From Cercospora beticola (Eukaryota; Ascomycota; Dothideomycetes; Mycosphaerellales; Mycosphaerellaceae), in NCBI RefSeq assembly GCF_033473495.1, contig NC_088938.1, positions 3,286,001 to 3,350,000 on the forward strand: 64,000 bases of DNA, read 5' to 3'. Each line of letters opens with the position of its first letter. Position 1 is the stretch's first letter. Made by a program: the position numbers and the translations under genes. This document shows, piece by piece, positions 30,625-42,303 of this stretch. The notes beneath the pieces were generated by a model. The model saw nothing but the letters and a program-made list of their open reading frames with translations, was not told where the DNA came from and ran no database searches.

Positions 30625-32833
30625 TCAATGTCCATTGATTCCATTCGTGATCTGTTCCGGAACCTTCTTCACCTTGTCCCAACCCACATTGTCCAACTCA
30701 CTCTCAAACTCCTCCTGAATAGTGATGACCTGCTGCAACTTCTCGCGATCCAACTTCTCGCCCTTGAACTGTGCCAGACTCTTGGCTGTGCGGATGACAT
30801 TCTTGATTTGGCGGCCGTTGATGTCAGCTTGTGCCAAGGCTCTGCAGCCCTCGTCGTCTATGGCGTTTTCTTCTCTTAGGAAATGCTTCCAGATCTTCGT
30901 GCGGCTGTCGACAGTAAGGTCGTTGTACTTCAGTGGAACGTGGATGCGGGATTTGAACGCGTCGTCGAATGTGTTGACTCGGTTGGAGGTGAGGAACAGA
31001 ATCCCTTCGTAGTACTCGAGGACGCGGAGGAAGATGGAGACGAGGCTGTTGCGTTCCATGTCGTGGAGGGAGCGGCGCTCGAGGAAGACGTCTGCTTCGT
31101 CGACGAGGAGGACGGCTTTCCAGGTTGAAGCCATGTCGAGGGTCTTGGTTAGACGCTCGTCGAGGCGTTCAGAGTCGGTGCCGAGATCACCAGAAGAGAC
31201 CATGTACAGTGGTCTCTTGCAGAACTCCGCGACTTTTCCAAGTCAGTATAATGTAAATGAATGGATGGGATGGGGAAAGGGGGAAACTTGCCTGTTTCAG
31301 CCGTCAATGTTTTGCCCACCCCCGGAGGGCCATGAAGAACAAGAATGAGTCCTTTGCCTTTGCCTTTGACGATGTCATCAAAGTCGCTGCGTTGCTGGAC
31401 ATGGTTGGCCACGAGAGCTTGGACGAGGTCCTTTTGTGCTGAAGGAAGGACGAGTTGATCGAAGCAGTTGGTGTTCCAGGCTGGTGGCAACAGCTTATCG
31501 ACGAAGAACTCGAACCAGCGTTTCTCAGTGAAAGAGAAGCCACGAACCATGGCGTTGGCGAGGAGACATTGATCGTCGGTCATAGGGTCAACATCGAGCA
31601 CATCGATTGGCACGAGCTCGGTACCAACATCCTCGTTGCCATCGTCGTAGTCGTCGTAGTCGTAATTGTAGTCATTGTTGTTTGCACGACGCCTCTTCTT
31701 GCGCTTGTCTTCGGCCGATTTGAACGCGTTCACAGTGAACGCGCGATTAGCATTCAGACGGTGATATGTCTTGACATCGACCACGACTCGGCCGTCCACG
31801 TTGTACCGACTGAGTCCGCAAGGCGTGTGCTCGAGAGCAATGCTGGCGTAGCGCTTGAAGTGCATTCCAGCAAGCTCTTCGAAGCGTCTGCCTCGAGCCA
31901 CGAGCTGTTTCTGAACATCCTCAGGTGCACTGTGGTACTTCATCGGAAAAGCTTCCAGTCCATCGATGCGCTGGGCTCCGCCGAAAGCAGCAACAAACTG
32001 TGCGCCGTCCCGGGTTCCGAAGTCTTCTCCGTCAAAGTCGACGAATTCGGTGCTCAATTGCAGACCTGGGAAATTGCCGCAAACGTACTGGTAGCTGTTC
32101 AGACGGAACGCTCGTGGTTGGCCGAGCACCGTGCCATAAATAAGGTCACCAGGGCGGAAGATTGTCCAGAGATGCTCATAAGACATCAAGCCTTGCTCAC
32201 GCAAGTTATCGCTCTCTTCGATGGCATCCTTGAACTCCTCATGAATGAACTCGAGCAGTAGATCAAGGTGAGCAATGGCATCCTCATCTTCGAGCTTCTC
32301 CCCAGCTGCTTCCAGCTCATCTTTGTAGTGAAACAGGACCCGGTAAGGAGCATCGATGGTGATCTCTTTGGTGTGGAAGGAGATGCCTGGAAAGCTGTCG
32401 ATAGTGTCTCGAAGAATGTCCTTTAGGTGTTGTGAGTTGACTTGCAGACTGGTCTTCTGGACGTATCTATTGTCGTGACTCATGTGACGGACGAGACAGA
32501 GCGCAAATTGACTCCACCAGTTGACTTGGTCTGGCACTTCTTCATCGACCGTCTCGGTGTAGAAGACCTTGCCCTGCTCGGTGTGCTTCTTGTCGATATG
32601 CCTTCGACGAGTCAGTATTGGGTATCGCACAGTGAATAGAAGACCTACTTCAACGAGGCTTGCATCTCGCCCTCCTCGATCTCTTTGAGCTTCTGTTGCT
32701 CTTCTTCGTTCAAGTCGGGATTGTCGACAATGGCTCCATCTGCAGTACGTCGGCCACAAGAACTAGCGGAAAGGACTTTGCGAGGGGCTTTACCACCAGT
32801 GCTCTTGCGAGCGGTCTGCTTAGTCCGCGCCAT
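30625..32833 (-). CDS. AAA+ ATPase with an N-terminal histone H3-tail mimic (700 aa, three exons)
   Basis: Exons (minus) are 32649-32833, 31292-32601 and 30625-31232. The first 19 residues, MARTKQTARKSTGGKAPRK, equal histone H3 through K18; then VLSASSCGRR and an acidic helix (NEEEQQKLKEIEEGE). The middle matches fungal DUF7025-type ATPases (SYEHLWTIFRPGDLIYG, NVDGRVVVDVKTYHR). A basic KRKKRRR patch and an Asp/Tyr run lie near residue 395. Walker A GPPGVGKT is at about 485, Walker B VLLVDEADVF at about 540, and a sensor-like LFLTSNRVNTFDDAFKSRI follows. Intron 1 (47 nt) is GT-AG; intron 2 (59 nt, 31233-31291) is GC-AG. The substrate is unknown. The H3-like end carries the K4, K9, S10, K14 and K18 equivalents. 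Confidence 0.9.
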
Positions 32834-33752
32834 GTCTTAACGGTGAGTATCAATGGCGGTCTCTGTAGGGAATTTGTGGTAAAAGGAGATCGTCGATGCC
32901 CTTTGTCAGCTCGATTGAAGCAAGGGGGATATGAACAAACAGAGGTAGTCGAAGTGAACAACGGGTTATACTTATATGTGAGCGTATGTGATGTGAGGTA
33001 GTGGCACGGGCTGAGCAGCAAGGCAACAGAGGTCCGGCTCGATGCATGTGAAGCACCCAATGAATGGTTTCAATTTATGGCACACGCTCCACTTTGTGCC
33101 TGGGAGATGTGGCGAGCCAGTTGAGTATTGTGAGTCGAACGTGAGCTAGCCAACCAGAGCGAGAAGGAACCGTCCCAGGCAGCGGATGTGCTGCAAGCTT
33201 GAATTGGAGGGCGTACACTGCAAACAGACACCGGTCTAAAGCTTATCGATAAGGAGTGAGGACTCCAGGCAGGCGATGGTGCCTGAGAAGGATCACCGCT
33301 GCACGTGCGTCGCCGGTCTTAGCGCCAGGTGAATGGTCGAAGGAAGGCATGCAGGCTGGTTCGTCTGCTTTGCCATCATCACTGCCATTGCTTGTTTCTG
33401 ATTCTTATGCAACAAGTCGTGTTACGCCAGGCTTGGGATGATGAAATCGATGATGTCGAACTGAATGCAGCAAAGAGGATGGAGTCCACGTAGGACGCAG
33501 GCAGCAAAGAGCTGAAAAGGTGAAGCTTATTTAGCGTTTTTGCCTCAGGCAACAATATGAAGACCCACCTTTAACGCTTCACTTCCTCTCTTCTACTTCA
33601 CGCTCTACGACACTATATAAAGTATTGACACCATTGTGACTCATGGAATAGCAGAACTACCCTGAAAATCCTCCATGTTCAATATGCAATTTGCTGCCAG
33701 CCATCGGATCCTCTTACTTATGCCAGCGCAAAAATACCAGGAATTGCTCCTC
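32834..33752. other. intergenic
   Basis: Promoter of the ATPase gene on the minus strand and 3' flank of hexokinase. A TATATAA at about 33614 and no further gene. Confidence 0.4.
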
Positions 33753-35393
33753 TCACGTGTTCGCTTGCGACAGTCCCCTTGTATTTATATCCTGGATACC
33801 AACAACATCACCTCTCTTGGCTCGAGCATCTGTCATCGCTGCAATAATAGCCGCCCCAATCCCAGATCCATCCTCAGCGCTTGTAATAGTGATTGGGTCT
33901 TCCTTGCGGTCTTCAGGCCAGTCAAGAACTTCTGCCATTGCTTGAGCCCATCGAGCTTTGAACTTTGGATCTGTCACGAAGTCAGCAGAATGACTCATAT
34001 ATGAGGATATCGATGCACTTACGCTTGTTTGCCACGCTCCCATCGGCAGCAATGTGCCCGGAAGTAATGCCTTTCTTACGACAGATCGCGGCAACGCCGC
34101 AGCTACATAACCTGGCTCCTCGAGTAGCAATTACTTCGGCTAGGCGTCTGGCGAGGTTGAGCTCATCGTCCGAAATGTTAATATCGAGTTGCTTTTGAAA
34201 TGCTTGCCGTGTCTCTGCGCGTTCACTGGAGTCGTCATCCTCGATGAGAGAAAGGAAGCCAGTATCGAGCACATATGGTTCTTTAATCTTGTCGCCGTCT
34301 TGGCCCGTGAACAGTAGGCCTTGCTCATATAGGTCAAGAATGGCGAGCCTGAACATTTCACCCATGTAGTGCCCTGCACTGAGCTTCTCGAATGTCTGCT
34401 CTCCTGGCCTGGGTGAAGCCTCGTCGATCTGGAGATCATACTTGTTCCGTGGCAGAATATGGTGGCCGTTATCGAATGCCCCATACTCACAATTGATAGC
34501 CATTTGGCCATCGGCAGGTAGATCGGTCCTTTTGAGTTTCGGTATTGATCCAACGTCTTCCATGTACGCGGCATTGCATCCCGTACCAAAGATGGCCCCA
34601 ATCCTGGTCTCCGAATCGTGATATGATGACGCGATCATTGCTCCTGTGGTGTCGTTGATGAGCGCAACCAGCCGTATGGGCAAGTCTCTTTTCTTAAGAG
34701 CTTGTTTTAGCTGAGCGGCCACATCTTCTCCCTCGACACCAGAAATATCAAGGCCTTTGGTCCATGTTTGAAGGATGCCGTGATCGACATACTGCTGGGA
34801 AGCCGGATATGAGAATTTGAAGCCAAACGGAATGGGCTCCTTATTGGAACTGCCAAGCTCGTGCTTGTCAATGAATTTCGCCAAGCAGTCAGCGATGTAA
34901 GACCATAACTGTTCAGCGTTGCCACTTTTGATATCGTCGGAAATTTTGTACTGGTCCTGAGTGACATCGACGTCATGCTCGCGTCCATGAAGCTCGTTCC
35001 AGCAGACTCGTAAATTCGTGCCACCGAGGTCCAAAGTGAGGTACGATCCAGTCTCCTGCCCCGTTGGCCATCCCATGACCCAGGTAACATTCATGGGCTG
35101 TATTATCGATCAACTTCATGATGTATCAGCTTTGCTTATTCGGCGTACAATGTTCTGTTCATCTCGTTGTAGTCCTGCTATGTTTCAGCTTAGGGAAGAA
35201 AGTCGTCGTCTTGCTGACCCTTACCATCTTCGAGTTCCTCCTGGAACCTCGCCACTATCTGCTTCAATCTTGATGCATCAATGATAAAGTCACTCTCGAT
35301 CCGCCTCAAGTTTTGTTCGAGCTCATCTACTTGCGCACCTCGAGGTGTGGTCGTTTCAGCCGTGCGGCCATGCACTAGGGTGTCAAATGACAT
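33753..35393 (-). CDS. hexokinase family sugar kinase (495 aa, four exons)
   Basis: Exons (minus) are 35225-35393, 35149-35174 (only 26 nt), 34023-35097 and 33753-33970. Introns are 50, 51 and 52 nt with GT-AG ends. The splice gives EELEDGLQRDEQNIPMNVTW, the expected hexokinase N-terminus. Key motifs: LDLGGTNLRVCW (phosphate loop), FGFKFSYPASQ, ALINDTTGAMIASSYHD (catalytic Asp in NDTTG), IGAIFGTGCNAAYME, INCEYGAFDN, and EDGSGIGAAIIAAM near the C-terminus. The enzyme phosphorylates glucose or related hexoses using ATP in the cytosol. It could be a hexokinase, a glucokinase or a regulatory paralog; all catalytic motifs are present. Confidence 0.92.
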
Positions 35394-38300
35394 CCTGAGT
35401 GCAGCGAAATGAGATGCAGGAACGAGGACGAATGCAAAGCTGTCTCACTCCAAGATAAAAACCTACCTTTATCCGAGCGCTTCTCAAAAGCATTGACAAA
35501 ACCGGCTGCCTCGCGGCCACATACTGCGGCACGCTCACATTTATTGTTGTTTGACGTCACTATTCGAGCTCCCCGGTTCAGGATGAGCAGAGACCGAAGG
35601 TGATTGTCGTAAGGTCAGCCCACGTCTTCACGAGCTTCTACGATATCGAAAACCTGGCTCCACTAGGAATTGTCTGCCATGACCAGAGACTTGGTCACAG
35701 GCCGAGTTGTTGACAAACCCTGGAAAGTCTTGGCTGGATTGGCAGCAATCATGCATCCCGCATGTCTCTGATTGAGAACTTGCGTGAAAGCAGAAGTGTT
35801 CGGAGACGCGTCCGCTGAGCGATTCGAGGTCGAAATGAGCAGGTGTAGCCATTGCAGCGGTGGTCGCCAGCCTTGGTCAACCTCGTGACTGCTGACATTC
35901 TAGGGGCACTTCTGTTCATCCGACGATGACGAACCCTATTTGGAAGTCTTCTGAAATTGAGCGGTGCCCAGAGGCATCTTCGGAGATACGGTATGAAGAC
36001 TCGGACAGGCTGTGAAGGACTGTTGTTCAAGTACGGAAGCAGGTGCAGGCGCAGGTGAAGGACGGAGGACGGAGAACGGGAAGACGGGATTAGTCAGCAC
36101 GCTAACTTCGCTGTTGCCAAAATCTTCTCCTGCAAAAATCCTTCCAATGTCCTACACACCACCACGACAACGAAATTTTCCTGCTGCGTCCGGCCGGCAT
36201 CTCGCCTGAGCAAGCGACATCCGAAGGATGGTTTGCGGACGGCAGATCGGAGTGCTTGCCAATTGCTAGGCAGTAGGATGGACCAAGAAGGTGAGCATGC
36301 AAACTTTCACCCACCAGCACCATAAACCATCACATCACATGATGATTTCCATACAATTTTTTACTATTTCTGGTACCTCTAATGTTCAAAGCCTTCTGGG
36401 CTTAATGCATTCAACGGACTTCTGATCACATCGATTCCTCCTGCACACTCTGGACGAGCATGGCTCAAGTGAAAGCACGAGAAGCTGACTGGCGTCGCTC
36501 TAGATCTCCGCTAGATTCGGCATCCAATGACAAGTGGTATGCACGATCTTTCATCTCGTCGTTGCAAGGCAATGCCGCGGAGAAAGCTCGTGTCTTCCTC
36601 GTATCTGCGAAGAAGTAACCAGGGCTTCCTCATGTCTGAGGATGATTACTACTATCACGAGAGCTCATTCAGTAATCAACCTTGGCGGTAGTGCACTGCA
36701 CTGAGCTCGAATCAGGCATATTGAGAAGCGTATGCACGGAGGACTACACGCAGTTTACCTGCTCTCACATTCACGACTGGGCCGCGTCGAGACACGCTAC
36801 GTCGATGGCGCGCGACCCGCATTGCATGGCATGAGTTGTATCAGGTCAGATTGCAACAAGCGCCTGCTGTAAAGCGTCGCAGAGTCTCCTTTGCATCGGA
36901 CAGCATGAGCCGTACGAGTATGAGCACGTCGCTGCATTTGGATAACGCATACATGTTTCACCGCTGACGTACAGCTACAGCTTCGCATGCCTTCGCGATG
37001 CCTGGCCCACGTGTGAGGGTGGAAGTCAGAAGCGTGAGTGTCTCTTGATTGTCGGACACATTTAGCGCCCGCGTCACGTGAACTTGGCGACTTGCAGTTT
37101 CGATGAACAACTTCGAAATCGCTACGTTTGAGCTAGAAACTCGGGAAAACTGATGCAGAGTGATTAGGAACCCTCAAAAGCAGTGCCAAAATCCCCACCC
37201 CCCTGCAGAGGTTTCCTGTAGGTGCAGAAAGGAAGTAACCATCAACTTGAGGTTTAAGATTTTGTGGCGTCACTTCCCGTGTCCGACAATCAAGACAAAC
37301 TGAAGCGTGAACCCATGGCCATCCTCATTTCGGAGGATAAAGATCCCCATGGCGCTACGGTTGTCGGCACTCCATCACAGGCGACGCTTCCGGGCTGCGT
37401 GGTCGCGATTTGCTGTGGACAGCGTCGAATTATGATGGTACGCGCGGCGTCTCAGCAACGCAGCGTTTATCGCATTGTGAGTCTGCTTTAGCGCCGGTCA
37501 CGTATGCAGTGAGGATGCAATGGAAGGTGAAGCAAAGAGTCAAGGCCGGCATGCCGGTGGAGGAGGCGGGAGAGAATCGGAATGTTCGAGCCCGCCGCTT
37601 ACCCGCAGAACAAAGAAATGCACCAGCATTGATCTTGGCCATCTCTTGTGCAGCTGCCATCGCACGACATGCACGACATGCGATCGCAACTGTGCCATAC
37701 CACGGCCTTGCGCTTTGGCGCCGTTGGCAGAAGCGTCGGCGTCAAAGTGGACACGCGCTCTGCGATCTGCAGCTAAATGCGGAAGAAAACAGACAAGCTC
37801 TCGACTTGGAACTTGGCTCTCACGGCAAGGCTTCGCACGAATCAATCTAGACGCAGACCTGCGGAGTCGATGGCCGTGCTGCTCTGCTCTTTGCATTCCA
37901 CATCGGCTCGGCCAGTACACAATGTCGCCGCCCGCCACACCGCAGGCCCCGGTCACGCGCGCGGCGTGCAGGCGACACATGCCAGCGACGGCGACGACGG
38001 TGAACAAGTACACGTAGACGTCCCACATGGTCGTGGACGAACAATTGCCTCGCTACGCCAGTTTCTGCAAAGCGCAGGCGAGACGACCAGCGCCCAGCGA
38101 TCAGCCTTTGTGTCGCGCAGGTCCAGCCCGTTGCGCACCGTTGTGCAATTTCTTGGATCCACTTGATTGGGCGTACCTCTTATTAGTCGTTTCAGCCTCC
38201 CTCTCCTCGCGGACCCCCCGTTCACTCCAACGACCCATCCGGAGACACCACACATTATACGTTGCTGTCCTGCAGTGACGCTCACGCTCGTTCACCTGCA

Positions 38301-38559
38301 CTGCATTCTCACCACAGTCACTCATTGCAAGAAAGCAGCAGTCACGCGCCGCCTTCACGAGCGTTTGCACGGCAACCGGCTTTTGTGAACAGCCAACCCA
38401 GGGGTTCGACAATAGCTTCACCCACGACAATCAGACAATCAGACGTCACAATAGTTGCGCCAGTACGCCTCTGCCGCGCACGACTTCCGAATCAAATCTC
38501 TCCGATACCACAATTCAAAAGTCTCACATCGACCCTCTCACCTGTCAACAAACGCCAAC
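35394..38559. other. 3.2 kb gene-poor region upstream of TOS1
   Basis: No convincing gene. Long overlapping frames on both strands between 37410 and 38166 reflect GC-rich sequence, with no recognised domain. A TTTACG/CACGTG-like element occurs near 37073-37081. The final 300 bases before 38560 are C/A-rich, a typical leader. Confidence 0.45.
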
Positions 38560-39978
38560 ATGCGATATTCTTTGGGAGCCGCAGCGCTCTTCGCAGCGAC
38601 AGTTACCGCCGACTTCTGCTCCGAGGGCAGCGTTGACGATGGTGGCAATTACTATTGCAAGTGTGTCAAGGCCATCACATACACTGGTGTGGGTGGCGCG
38701 GGTTCCTACAACAAGATCACGAACATGGACGGCTCGTCTGGCGCATGCTCCAGCTCTCCAAATGGATACTCCGGAACTCTTGCTCCATTCGACGAGGAGG
38801 TCTCGCTCCATCTCCGTGGACCACTTATACTGAAGCAGCTTGCAGTATACACCCCGAGCTCTTCCTCCTCATCTCCCACCAGCTATTCGCGACGAGCAGT
38901 CCATGAGCGCCGTCACATTGGTGGTGCACATGGACACGGACATCATGCCCACCTTCACAAGAAACGGGATGCCGCGCTGGGCGATGTCGTCAATGCCATC
39001 ATTGATGGCAAGACGGTCTCATGGCTGAACAACTACTCTGGAGAGCCTGCCGCGAGTTCGGGTTCTTCTGCCGCTAGCCCGCAAGTGAACAACGCGCCTG
39101 CCGCCAACAGCGCGAGCACCAATTCTGCTCCAGCCACTGGCGCCAGCAGGGCGAAGTCCAGCTCATCGAGCAGCTCGAGCAGCAGCAGCAGCGATGACGA
39201 CGACGACGACGAAACCTCGACTGGCGAGGGCTGGAATCGTGTCGCCTACTACAATGCAGAGAAGCAGACCGCTGATGGTCTCGTGTTTCTTAACCACGAG
39301 GGTGGCACTGCCGGCTCCGGCATCTTCGACTACAGCTTCGGTAACTCGCTGTCGTACGCCAGTGCCGATGGCTGCAGCGGTGCAGGCTCACCACAAATTC
39401 TAAAGGATTGTACCATCCCATCCAAGAACGAGGTGGTTGTCATGAGTGACAAGAAATGCTCCGAGGGCGACGACGGATGTGGCTACTACCGTAACGGTAC
39501 TGTCGCATACCACGGTTTCGACGGACCCAGCAAGGCTTTCTTCTTCGAGTTCGGCATGCCGGATGACGGAACCACCACTGCTGACATCTACAGCCCGACC
39601 AACATGCCCGCCATCTGGATGCTCAACGCTCAAATCCCACGTACTCTGCAGTACGGAAAGCCAGAATGCTCCTGCTGGACCAGCGGCTGCGGTGAATTCG
39701 ACATCTTCGAGGTCCTCGCTCCTGGTGACAAGCGCTGCAAGTCGACCCTGCACGGAAACATTGCCGGCGGCAGCAGCGATTACTTCGAACGCCCAACCAG
39801 CGGCACCATTAAGGCTGCGCTCCTCCTTTACAAGGACAACATCCACGTCAAGATCCTCGACAACAACACTGACTGCTTCGGCAAGACCATGGGCAACACA
39901 TTTGTCGATGAGATGGTCCAGTCCACCGCTGCCCAAGATCTACAGAACCTGGTCTCCCTCTTCCAGCTCAGCGGTTGA
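38560..39978 (+). CDS. TOS1: TOS1-like cell-wall glucanase (472 aa)
   Basis: Signal peptide MRYSLGAAALFAATVTA, then the Cys-containing, Gly-rich N-terminal domain (DUF2403: FCSEGSVDDGGNYYCKCVKAI split at the YYC). A His-rich linker with KKR (possible kexin site), and a Ser run followed by an Asp run near residue 205-225, precede the DUF2401 domain (about 235-470). The latter contains GCGEFDIFEVL, an ExDxxE arrangement like the GH16 catalytic centre, and conserved CSCWTSGCGE. Tos1-type proteins are covalently linked wall proteins that act on beta-1,3-glucan. Start chosen at 38560 because it gives the signal peptide. Single exon. Confidence 0.9.
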   Translation: MRYSLGAAALFAATVTADFCSEGSVDDGGNYYCKCVKAITYTGVGGAGSYNKITNMDGSSGACSSSPNGYSGTLAPFDEEVSLHLRGPLILKQLAVYTPSSSSSSPTSYSRRAVHERRHIGGAHGHGHHAHLHKKRDAALGDVVNAIIDGKTVSWLNNYSGEPAASSGSSAASPQVNNAPAANSASTNSAPATGASRAKSSSSSSSSSSSSDDDDDDETSTGEGWNRVAYYNAEKQTADGLVFLNHEGGTAGSGIFDYSFGNSLSYASADGCSGAGSPQILKDCTIPSKNEVVVMSDKKCSEGDDGCGYYRNGTVAYHGFDGPSKAFFFEFGMPDDGTTTADIYSPTNMPAIWMLNAQIPRTLQYGKPECSCWTSGCGEFDIFEVLAPGDKRCKSTLHGNIAGGSSDYFERPTSGTIKAALLLYKDNIHVKILDNNTDCFGKTMGNTFVDEMVQSTAAQDLQNLVSLFQLSG

Positions 39979-40845
39979 GCGGACAAGAGTGTTCATTTTG
40001 TGATATGCTCTTCGAACGCATCATCAGCATGCAATCATGATAGGGAAACCAGCGGGAGTTTTTGACGGCGTGTCCTTCATATTTTGAATGAAAGCCTCTT
40101 TGGCTACGGCTTGATTCGTGGAATTGCACGGACTTGATTGACTTCGGGTGGGCTGTTCATTGTCAGGCATGTACAGATGCTCCTGGCTATGCTTGTGCTC
40201 TCGTGAGTGAAAGTAGTGCGACGGGTCTACAATGTTTAGTATAGATCAGCCTCGGCGCTGTACCTTGGGCAGGACACAGATAGCCTGGTACAGATGATTG
40301 ATTTTTGTTCTTCAACGTGCTCGGCGTCTTTGTTCGTTGATACCTGTTCATCGCGTAGTCCGCGGCTTGACAACATTGTCAGCCATGCTCGAATGTGTGA
40401 TGATAGTGGATGGCTGAATGGCGTGGTCGGTGCGAGCATACGGCCGATGCACCTTGGCCGCAAACAGTGCCTCGGCATCGAGAGTAATCTGCTGCCGTGG
40501 CTGTGATGGCAGTCTGGCTCATCCTGCAGTCCCTTCACAACACTCGCCCGTGGTTTCCCTCGCACTTCTTTCACTATCCTTCAGATACAACACCGCATTG
40601 AAACGCAGATTTGGCCCAATACTGCAGGTCGCAAATTCGTGAAAGAAACATTGTCCGGATCGCACAGACGTCGATTCGTGAGATCCCTGTCGCTTCTCCG
40701 CACAAACGACGCCATCCGTTCAGCGACATGCGCTGATAGCGCCGCTGTGACACCGCCGCCCACAGTACAGCGAGCAGCCTAGACACCGTCACTCGAGGGC
40801 GCACACGGCAGACGGCGTGAAGGAGAGGTCAGAACGGCGCGCGAC
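39979..40845. other. intergenic
   Basis: Nothing recognised; 3' flank of TOS1 and promoter of PEX13. Confidence 0.5.
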
Positions 40846-42303
40846 ATGTCTGGTGCCTCTCCGCCGAAGCCCTGGGAGCGAGCGGGCGCCGGCGGCTCTT
40901 CTGGTAGGTCGCAACACTTCGGGAACAAGTCTCACGGACTGCAATCTGACTCTTGTGTAGCCGCAATACCCAGCTCAATGACTTCGACAGCGGCGACACC
41001 GACAGCGACGACGACGGCCGCATCTTCTGCTGCGGCACCCGCATTACCTGCGCGAACAGACGCACTCAGCACCGTCGCAAACCGAACAGCGGCGAATTAC
41101 TCCACAATGAATAGAGCGTCACCTTATTCATCACCTTATGGCATGGGAGGAATGGGTACCATGGGAGGGTATGGCGGTTATGGATCTTCATACAGCTCGC
41201 CGTACAGCCGTTTCGGCGGCATGGGCGGTATGGGAAGCATGTACGGCGGAGGCATGTATGGAGGTATGGGCGGATACGGCGGCTACGGCATGAACGGCGG
41301 CATGTATGGACAACCTGGACAGATTGGACCCGACGGCCAGCCGATAAGCTTGACGCAAGCATACAGCAACAGCACACAAGCCACATTCCAGATGATCGAG
41401 AGCATAGTCGGGGCCTTTGGAGGATTTGCACAAATGCTGGAGAGCACATATATGGCCACGCATTCGTCCTTCTTCGCCATGGTCAGTGTGGCAGAGCAGT
41501 TCGGAAACCTCAAGCAGACGCTTGGCTCTGTTTTGGGCATCTTCACAATCATGCGGTGGATACGAACAGCCATCGCCAAGTTGACCGGCCGACCGCCTCC
41601 GGCATCATCGAAAGAGCTGACGCCAGCCAACTTCGCACAATTTAGCGGCCAGCCTGGTCCAGACGGCCAACCGGTCGCGAAACCAAGCCGAAAACCCTTC
41701 GTCTTCTTCATCGTAGCCGTCTTCGGCCTCCCTTGGCTCATGGGAAAACTCATCCGAGCCCTGGCAGCCTCACAGGAGGCGCAACAACAACAAATGATGC
41801 CACTCGACGCGAATGGCCAACCCACACAACCCATCGATCCCTCGAAACTCGACTTCTGCCGAGTTCTGTACGATTACACCCCACAGGCCCAACCCGGCCA
41901 AGCCTTCCAAGAAGGCATCGACCTCGCGGTCAAGAAAGGCGATCTCGTCGCTGTCCTCAGCAAGACCGATCCCATGGGCCAACCATCCGAATGGTGGCGC
42001 TGCCGAGCCCGAGACGGCGGCGTCGGTTACCTCCCATCACCTTATCTAGAGACCATCCAACGCAAGCCACAGCAACAGGCTATTATGGCCAAGGGCTCGC
42101 AAAGTCAACCAGGCAGCGAGACGAACTCGCGAGTTAATACGATGACTTCTCACAGTGTGGGCAGCCGAGCGAATTCGATGAAGATTACAGATCGCGAAAA
42201 GGCGGAGGTGCAGAATGTCAGCAAGGATTTGCCTCCGGCGATCAAGGGCAAGCCGGGAGATATGGGAATTGAGAGCTTTCAGAAGGGCGCTTTTAATTCG
42301 TGA
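40846..42303 (+). CDS. PEX13: peroxin 13, peroxisomal import docking protein (466 aa, two exons)
   Basis: Exons 40846-40903 and 40961-42303. The 57-nt intron (GTAGGT...TGTGTAG, branch CTGAC) is a multiple of three without stop, so the unspliced frame also reads through; splicing gives the usual start SPPKPWERAG...AAIPSS. Then a Gly/Tyr/Met-rich region (about 85-150), a hydrophobic core (TFQMIESIVGAFGGFAQMLES, about 165-185; FVFFIVAVFGLPWLMGKLI, about 265-285), and a C-terminal SH3 domain (FCRVLYDYTP...GDLVAVLSK...EWWRCRARDGGVGYLPSPYL, about 316-390). Pex13 with Pex14 docks receptor Pex5 at the peroxisome membrane. Confidence 0.94.
   Translation: MSGASPPKPWERAGAGGSSGRSQHFGNKSHGLQSDSCVAAIPSSMTSTAATPTATTTAASSAAAPALPARTDALSTVANRTAANYSTMNRASPYSSPYGMGGMGTMGGYGGYGSSYSSPYSRFGGMGGMGSMYGGGMYGGMGGYGGYGMNGGMYGQPGQIGPDGQPISLTQAYSNSTQATFQMIESIVGAFGGFAQMLESTYMATHSSFFAMVSVAEQFGNLKQTLGSVLGIFTIMRWIRTAIAKLTGRPPPASSKELTPANFAQFSGQPGPDGQPVAKPSRKPFVFFIVAVFGLPWLMGKLIRALAASQEAQQQQMMPLDANGQPTQPIDPSKLDFCRVLYDYTPQAQPGQAFQEGIDLAVKKGDLVAVLSKTDPMGQPSEWWRCRARDGGVGYLPSPYLETIQRKPQQQAIMAKGSQSQPGSETNSRVNTMTSHSVGSRANSMKITDREKAEVQNVSKDLPPAIKGKPGDMGIESFQKGAFNS

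Noticed and set aside
32710..32776. Alternative 37-nt intron directly after the H3-like codons
   Set aside because: Too short for this genome, poor donor (GTCCTT), and the resulting frame stops within ten codons; the direct in-frame reading continues into the ATPase.
32776..32833. A separate histone H3 gene or pseudogene fragment
   Set aside because: The frame is continuous with the ATPase through a well-formed intron and uses the only good ATG of that gene.
37410..38166. Long overlapping open frames on both strands upstream of TOS1
   Set aside because: GC-rich sequence gives open frames by chance; no domain, no signal peptide, no clear exon structure.
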